Assembly: GCF_000758665.1 (NCBI RefSeq)
Contig: NZ_CP009285.1
Location: 6,634,001 to 6,698,000 of the forward strand
Source of the DNA: Paenibacillus borealis
Lineage (GTDB): Bacteria; Bacillota; Bacilli; Paenibacillales; Paenibacillaceae
Reading direction: 5' to 3'
Length of the DNA: 64,000 nucleotides
Shown: piece by piece, positions 60,971-64,000 of the stretch
Numbering within the stretch: the first letter of the stretch is position 1
Layout of the letters: each line of letters starts with the position of its first letter
Position numbers and translations under genes: made by a program
The notes under the pieces: model-generated
Database searches by the model: none
Told to the model about the DNA's origin: nothing
The model's input: only the letters and a program-made list of their open reading frames with translations

Positions 60971-61831
60971 TCAACATTTACAGGTAGTATCCCCCCCTGG
61001 GGGGTCGAGTGTCAATCTTTTCAGCCACTCCAGAACAGTCCCCGCAGCTTCCAGATACCGCTGTCCTACGAGCAGACCGGTATGCGTGGTGTTCCACAGG
61101 CCTTTATATTCCGCATGGAAATGCTCTGCGTTGACTCTGCCGCGGCCGTCGTCCTCCTCACTGTTAACAGCATGGATAACCAGACAAGGGCACGTAATGG
61201 AGCGGCTGTCTACCCGGATTCCCTCTGCACCATAATGAAAAGAAAAAGCGCTAAACGCCTTGGCAGATTCCATAGTCAGGTACTTTCTTTGAAAAGCTAC
61301 ATCCTCTGCCGATTCATCTATGCTCACAAGCTCCTCACGAACCGGGGAAGGCACTACGAGGCCGGGCTGTGTCCGGACTATGTCCCGGTAAGGCACCCGG
61401 TCATGAACCTCCTTACTAATACTTGAATCAATCAGCACGAGCCCGGCCAGCTCTGCTGTTTCCGCCAGCTTCTGGCTCAGAATCCCGCCCATGCTGAACC
61501 CGATCACAATAGGCGGAGCCCCGCACTCAGCGATAATCTCCCTTATATCCTCCAGATAATCTGCGAAACTGATCTCCGTCATATCCAGCACCCGGCTTCT
61601 GTAATGGCTTCTCAGATTCATGACATAACAGGTCCAGCCTTCACGGATAAAATGGGGAATGTATTTGCTCCACATCCAGCTTCCGGTAAAGGCACCATGC
61701 ACGAATAGCAAAGGGGGCCGGAGGCCGGCGTCTTCCGGGAGTTTCTCCCCCACGAATATCTGCAGATACAGATCGTTCTCTCCGATGTATTTCTCCGTAT
61801 GCTGCGGCAATTCTTTCGTGTAATCTCTCAC
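60971..61831 (-). CDS. Alpha/beta hydrolase
   Basis: About 286 residues. The oxyanion strand LLFVHGAFTGSWMW and the nucleophile elbow GFSMGG (Ser in IVIGFSMGGIL) are clear. The acid is likely in VIHAVNSEEDDGRG, and a His in NTTHTG would close the triad. The substrate is unknown. GTG start at 61831 has AAGGAGG 8 bases upstream; the longer frame to 61879 crosses the operator. It lies 54 bp downstream of the MarR gene and is preceded by a perfect copy of the MarR operator, so it is probably controlled by that regulator. Confidence 0.9.
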   Translation of the reverse strand: MRDYTKELPQHTEKYIGENDLYLQIFVGEKLPEDAGLRPPLLFVHGAFTGSWMWSKYIPHFIREGWTCYVMNLRSHYRSRVLDMTEISFADYLEDIREIIAECGAPPIVIGFSMGGILSQKLAETAELAGLVLIDSSISKEVHDRVPYRDIVRTQPGLVVPSPVREELVSIDESAEDVAFQRKYLTMESAKAFSAFSFHYGAEGIRVDSRSITCPCLVIHAVNSEEDDGRGRVNAEHFHAEYKGLWNTTHTGLLVGQRYLEAAGTVLEWLKRLTLDPPGGDTTCKC

Positions 61832-61852
61832 AAGTATTTCCTCCTTCGAGTT

Positions 61853-61872
61853 ATAGTTTGATATCAAACTAT
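61853..61872. promoter_or_regulatory. Palindromic operator copy before the hydrolase
   Basis: A perfect 20-bp palindrome, ATAGTTTGAT/ATCAAACTAT, identical to the one in the marR promoter. It is followed on the minus strand by TATAAC. No good -35 precedes it, so it may repress a weak promoter or read-through. Confidence 0.85.
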
Positions 61873-61885
61873 TTGGCATATTTTT

Positions 61886-62308
61886 TTAGAAGTTGTTATT
61901 AATTTTGATTAAAATGCCCAGCAGCGCTTCCTTCTCCTGTTCGGTGACATTAAGGTAAAACTGCTCCAGCATGTCTGCGGATATCGCCTCAAAAACCGTT
62001 TCCAGCTCCCTCCCCTTCCCCGTCAGGGCAACATACACAAACCTGCTGTCCTCCTTCTCCCTTTCCTTCGTCACCATGCCAAGCCGGACCAGCTTATCTA
62101 CCAGCGCCGTGACTGTCGATTTATCCTTATTAATTCTGGCGGAGATCTCTGCCATTGTAAGCCTGGGCTTCTGCAGCAGCGCATAAATAATGTCCCCATG
62201 AGAGGTGCCGATACCTTCCAGCCCCTGCTTCACCATCTCTTGGACAATGAACCGGTTAACCTTCTCTCTGATTTTGGAGATCAGCGAAATCACATCTCTA
62301 GTTTCCAT
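61886..62308 (-). CDS. MarR family transcriptional regulator
   Basis: About 140 residues, the usual MarR length. The winged helix is LTMAEISARINKDKSTVTALVDKLVRLGMVTKEREKEDSRFVYVALTGKG (about 50-100). The dimer helices lie at both ends (ISLISKIREKVNRFIVQEM; LNVTEQEKEALLGILIKINNN). The ATG at 62308 is the first codon of a probable leaderless message, since a perfect promoter ends 6 bases before it and no ribosome site is seen. A frame reaching 62353 would include promoter sequence. It likely represses itself and the downstream alpha/beta hydrolase through the duplicated palindrome. Confidence 0.92.
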   Translation of the reverse strand: METRDVISLISKIREKVNRFIVQEMVKQGLEGIGTSHGDIIYALLQKPRLTMAEISARINKDKSTVTALVDKLVRLGMVTKEREKEDSRFVYVALTGKGRELETVFEAISADMLEQFYLNVTEQEKEALLGILIKINNNF

Positions 62309-62314
62309 ACAGAA

Positions 62315-62343
62315 ATTATAGTTTGATATCAAACTATTGTCAA
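62315..62343 (-). promoter_or_regulatory. marR promoter with embedded operator
   Basis: -35 TTGACA (62343-62338), 17-bp spacer, -10 TATAAT (62320-62315), a perfect match to the sigma-A consensus. The spacer is the core of the 20-bp palindrome (62318-62337), so a bound MarR dimer would sit directly over the promoter. The start codon follows the -10 box by only 6 bases. Confidence 0.9.
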
Positions 62344-62377
62344 TTGGGGGCATTCTATGTAGCGATGCAACGCAGGT

Positions 62378-62740
62378 TTACTCATCGTTCGGATTATTTT
62401 CCAGCAACATTACTTCTTCACCCTGCTGCTGTCTGATTGCAATATTGGCTCTGCCCCAGGAACACATTACGTCAATAATTCCATTGGCTGTGGTTCCATA
62501 TTCCGTTATATAATATTCAACTTTGGGCGGCATTTGATTATAGACCTGTCTGCCGATCATTCCGTCCCTTTCAAGTTCGCGGAGCTGCTGGATCAGAACC
62601 TTTTGCGAGATGCCCGGGATACTGCGCTGTAATTCACTTGTCCGTTTCTTACCCGACATTAGATTACATATGATTAACGCTTTCCACTTTCCTCCGAGAA
62701 TTTCAAGCGTTGCTTCTATGCCTAAATAATATTCTTTCAT
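62378..62740 (-). CDS. HxlR family transcriptional regulator
   Basis: About 120 residues with the HxlR winged helix: IEATLEILGGKWKALIICNLMSGKKRTSELQRSIPGISQKVLIQQLRELERDGMI, then NQMPPKVEYYITEYG. Such proteins respond to aldehydes, quinones or redox stress and often sit next to the oxidoreductase they control. Here a flavodoxin-fold NAD(P)H oxidoreductase is divergently transcribed 198 bp away. ATG at 62740 with GAGGTG 6 bases upstream; a GTG three codons earlier is an alternative. Confidence 0.92.
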   Translation of the reverse strand: MKEYYLGIEATLEILGGKWKALIICNLMSGKKRTSELQRSIPGISQKVLIQQLRELERDGMIGRQVYNQMPPKVEYYITEYGTTANGIIDVMCSWGRANIAIRQQQGEEVMLLENNPNDE

Positions 62741-62938
62741 ACCTGCCACCTCATCACACCCTAATTAATTTAGCCTATCTTATCTTATGATTTCTATCAT
62801 GCCATATAACGATCCGGAGTCCAATGCACACTTTGAGGTAACCATGTTACTTTATTGTGTGTATTTACATTTTTACAGGCATCCAAAATAATATAAACAG
62901 CTGCACAAAGCCAATATCCGCCGGAAAGGTGATTAAAT

Positions 62939-63469
62939 ATGAAAACCCTTGTGATCCTAGCACACCCTAATATTGAGAATTCAAGAGTAAATAAAAGATG
63001 GAAACAGGAGCTGCTGCAGCATCCAGAGGAAGTTACGGTCCATGAGCTTTACAAGGAGTATCCGGACTGGAGCATTGATGTTCAGAAAGAGCAACGTTTA
63101 CTCGAAGCACACAGCCATATTATTTTTCAATTTCCTTTATATTGGTATAGCTACCCGCCTTTACTGAAAAAGTGGCTGGACGATGTATTCACTCACGGCT
63201 GGGCGTACGGTTCAAACGGGAATAAGCTGAATGGGAAAAAGCTGGGGATCGCTATGTCCATTGGGGATAAGCAAGAAAATTACCAGCCGGCCGGCTCCGT
63301 TTCTTTTACTGTAGATGAGGTTATAGCACCGTTTAAAGCCAGCGCAATCCATGTGGGCGCGATCGCATCACCCTATTTCGCCGTCTTCGGAGCTTCCTTT
63401 CAGGCGAGTGATGAAGTAATCAACCAGAGTGCAGCTGACTATCTTCAATATATTATTGAGAATCGATAA
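62939..63469 (+). CDS. NAD(P)H-dependent flavodoxin-fold oxidoreductase (KefF/YwrO type)
   Basis: 176 residues. TLVILAHPNIENSRVNKRW is the flavin phosphate-binding start of the family, and HIIFQFPLYWYSYPPLLKKWLDDVFTHGWAYG is its diagnostic motif. These FMN enzymes reduce quinones and nitro compounds in two-electron steps. The ATG at 62939 has GAAAGGTG upstream. It is divergent from the HxlR regulator, which probably represses it. Confidence 0.93.
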   Translation: MKTLVILAHPNIENSRVNKRWKQELLQHPEEVTVHELYKEYPDWSIDVQKEQRLLEAHSHIIFQFPLYWYSYPPLLKKWLDDVFTHGWAYGSNGNKLNGKKLGIAMSIGDKQENYQPAGSVSFTVDEVIAPFKASAIHVGAIASPYFAVFGASFQASDEVINQSAADYLQYIIENR

Positions 63470-63499
63470 GGGCTCACAAACCTCCCTTATTCCTTTTGA

Positions 63500-63680
63500 A
63501 AATCCTGCACAAAATACAACATTTCCCCACTCATCTCGGCCATAATCCAAAAATGTTGTACAAAAGGCAGGATTTCTCTTCCTCCGGGCGGCTTAACCGG
63601 ACAATTCTTGCATTTTATACAACAATCCTATTAAATACACGGATATCTAGGCCTCAGAGTTGCAATATGTACAACATTAA
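63500..63680. repeat. TACAAC-type imperfect inverted repeats
   Basis: 63500-63524 pairs imperfectly with 63551-63575 (AAATCCTGC...ACAACATTT against AAATGTTGT...GCAGGATTT). Two more TACAAC motifs follow, near 63617 and 63670. It lies in a non-coding stretch and resembles the element at 10200-10309 in using TTGTAC/GTACAA cores. Confidence 0.65.
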
Positions 63681-63739
63681 TGGAAATACGGTGTGAAAAT
63701 AACATATCTGCAATGCCCTGATTACCTTTATGAGAACGT

Positions 63740-63985
63740 CTAACCAATAATCCAATCGATTTCCTCAATAGCAATGACTTCAATGTCATCGCAATAGAAC
63801 TTAAATCGGTCCTCATTCTCAAAATCCCTGACAAGATATTTAACCGAATCCCAGCCCCTATCCGAAATATTCAAAATCTCAAACCAGCTTAACTGGATTA
63901 CTGTTCCGGTGGCAGATAGTTGAAGACTCCCCACCTTTTTGAAATGAATGCTGACTTTATATGTTGGTTTATCCCCTTTAGGCAT
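63740..63985 (-). CDS. Hypothetical protein, possibly cut by the window edge
   Basis: Not recognised. At least 81 residues, acidic C-terminus (FENEDRFKFYCDDIEVIAIEEIDWIIG) and a beta-rich middle (YKVSIHFKKVGSLQLSATGTVIQLSW). The ATG at 63985 has no ribosome site in the 15 bases left, and the frame stays open to the last base of the window, so the true start may lie outside. Confidence 0.6.
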   Translation of the reverse strand: MPKGDKPTYKVSIHFKKVGSLQLSATGTVIQLSWFEILNISDRGWDSVKYLVRDFENEDRFKFYCDDIEVIAIEEIDWIIG

Positions 63986-64000
63986 TAAAACAAAGTTGAT

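Overview
The window comes from a nitrogen-fixing, endospore-forming Firmicute, almost certainly a Paenibacillus. The evidence is a compact nifB-H-D-K-E-N-X-(DUF269)-hesA-nifV cluster with a vegetative promoter flanked by GlnR-type boxes, a gerA-type germination operon and gerM, a collagen-like spore-surface protein, secreted GH18, GH5 and GH51 enzymes, and a large sugar ABC operon carrying DUF5696 and YIP1 proteins. Spore and nif genes, TTG and GTG starts behind strong GGAGG ribosome sites, and moderate GC all fit. Most genes lie on the minus strand. No rRNA, tRNA, CRISPR array, phage or intact insertion sequence was seen.

Layout. 1-9.4 kb holds housekeeping genes: aldo/keto reductase, cupin, NfeD plus SPFH membrane pair, a secreted chitinase, the gerM-rph-rdgB group, and a YutG-type protein with a neighbour of unknown function. 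9.4-19.1 kb holds a TetR regulator with an octamer repeat in its leader, a kilobase of repeats and structured non-coding DNA, an MBL hydrolase with a methyltransferase, a GH13 glucosidase, a lipoprotein, the collagen-like protein and a HAD phosphatase. 19.2-30.4 kb is the nif operon. 30.5-31.9 kb holds the nif promoter, divergent from terC, which sits behind a yybP-ykoY (manganese) riboswitch. 32-34.3 kb holds a YcdB/SLH cell-surface protein.

34.4-49.9 kb is a ten-gene polysaccharide-uptake block: a GH51 arabinofuranosidase, two substrate-binding proteins (one about 1,000 residues with carbohydrate-binding modules), two permease pairs, an NHL/TPR membrane protein, a YIP1 protein and a DUF5696 protein, with no ATPase. 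50.3-52.9 kb is a SsuABC/TauABC-type transporter. 53.2-56.8 kb is the germination receptor operon. 56.9-64 kb holds a GH5 cellulase, a repetitive coiled-coil protein, a small protein, an EamA exporter, an alpha/beta hydrolase under a MarR regulator with twin operators, an HxlR regulator divergent from a flavodoxin-fold oxidoreductase, and a fragment at the edge.

How the parts work together. NifHDK is the molybdenum nitrogenase. NifB, NifE, NifN, NifX and NifV make FeMo-cofactor and homocitrate, and HesA and the DUF269 protein are accessory. The secreted glycosidases and sugar ABC operon suggest life on plant or fungal polysaccharides. The most interesting observations are the dual GlnR architecture of the nif promoter, the apparently leaderless MarR promoter with a duplicated perfect 20-bp operator, the octamer-repeat leader of the TetR gene, the 52-bp tandem array, a hairpin-rich non-coding segment at about 11.9-12.1 kb, and the DUF5696/NHL/YIP1 dual-permease operon.
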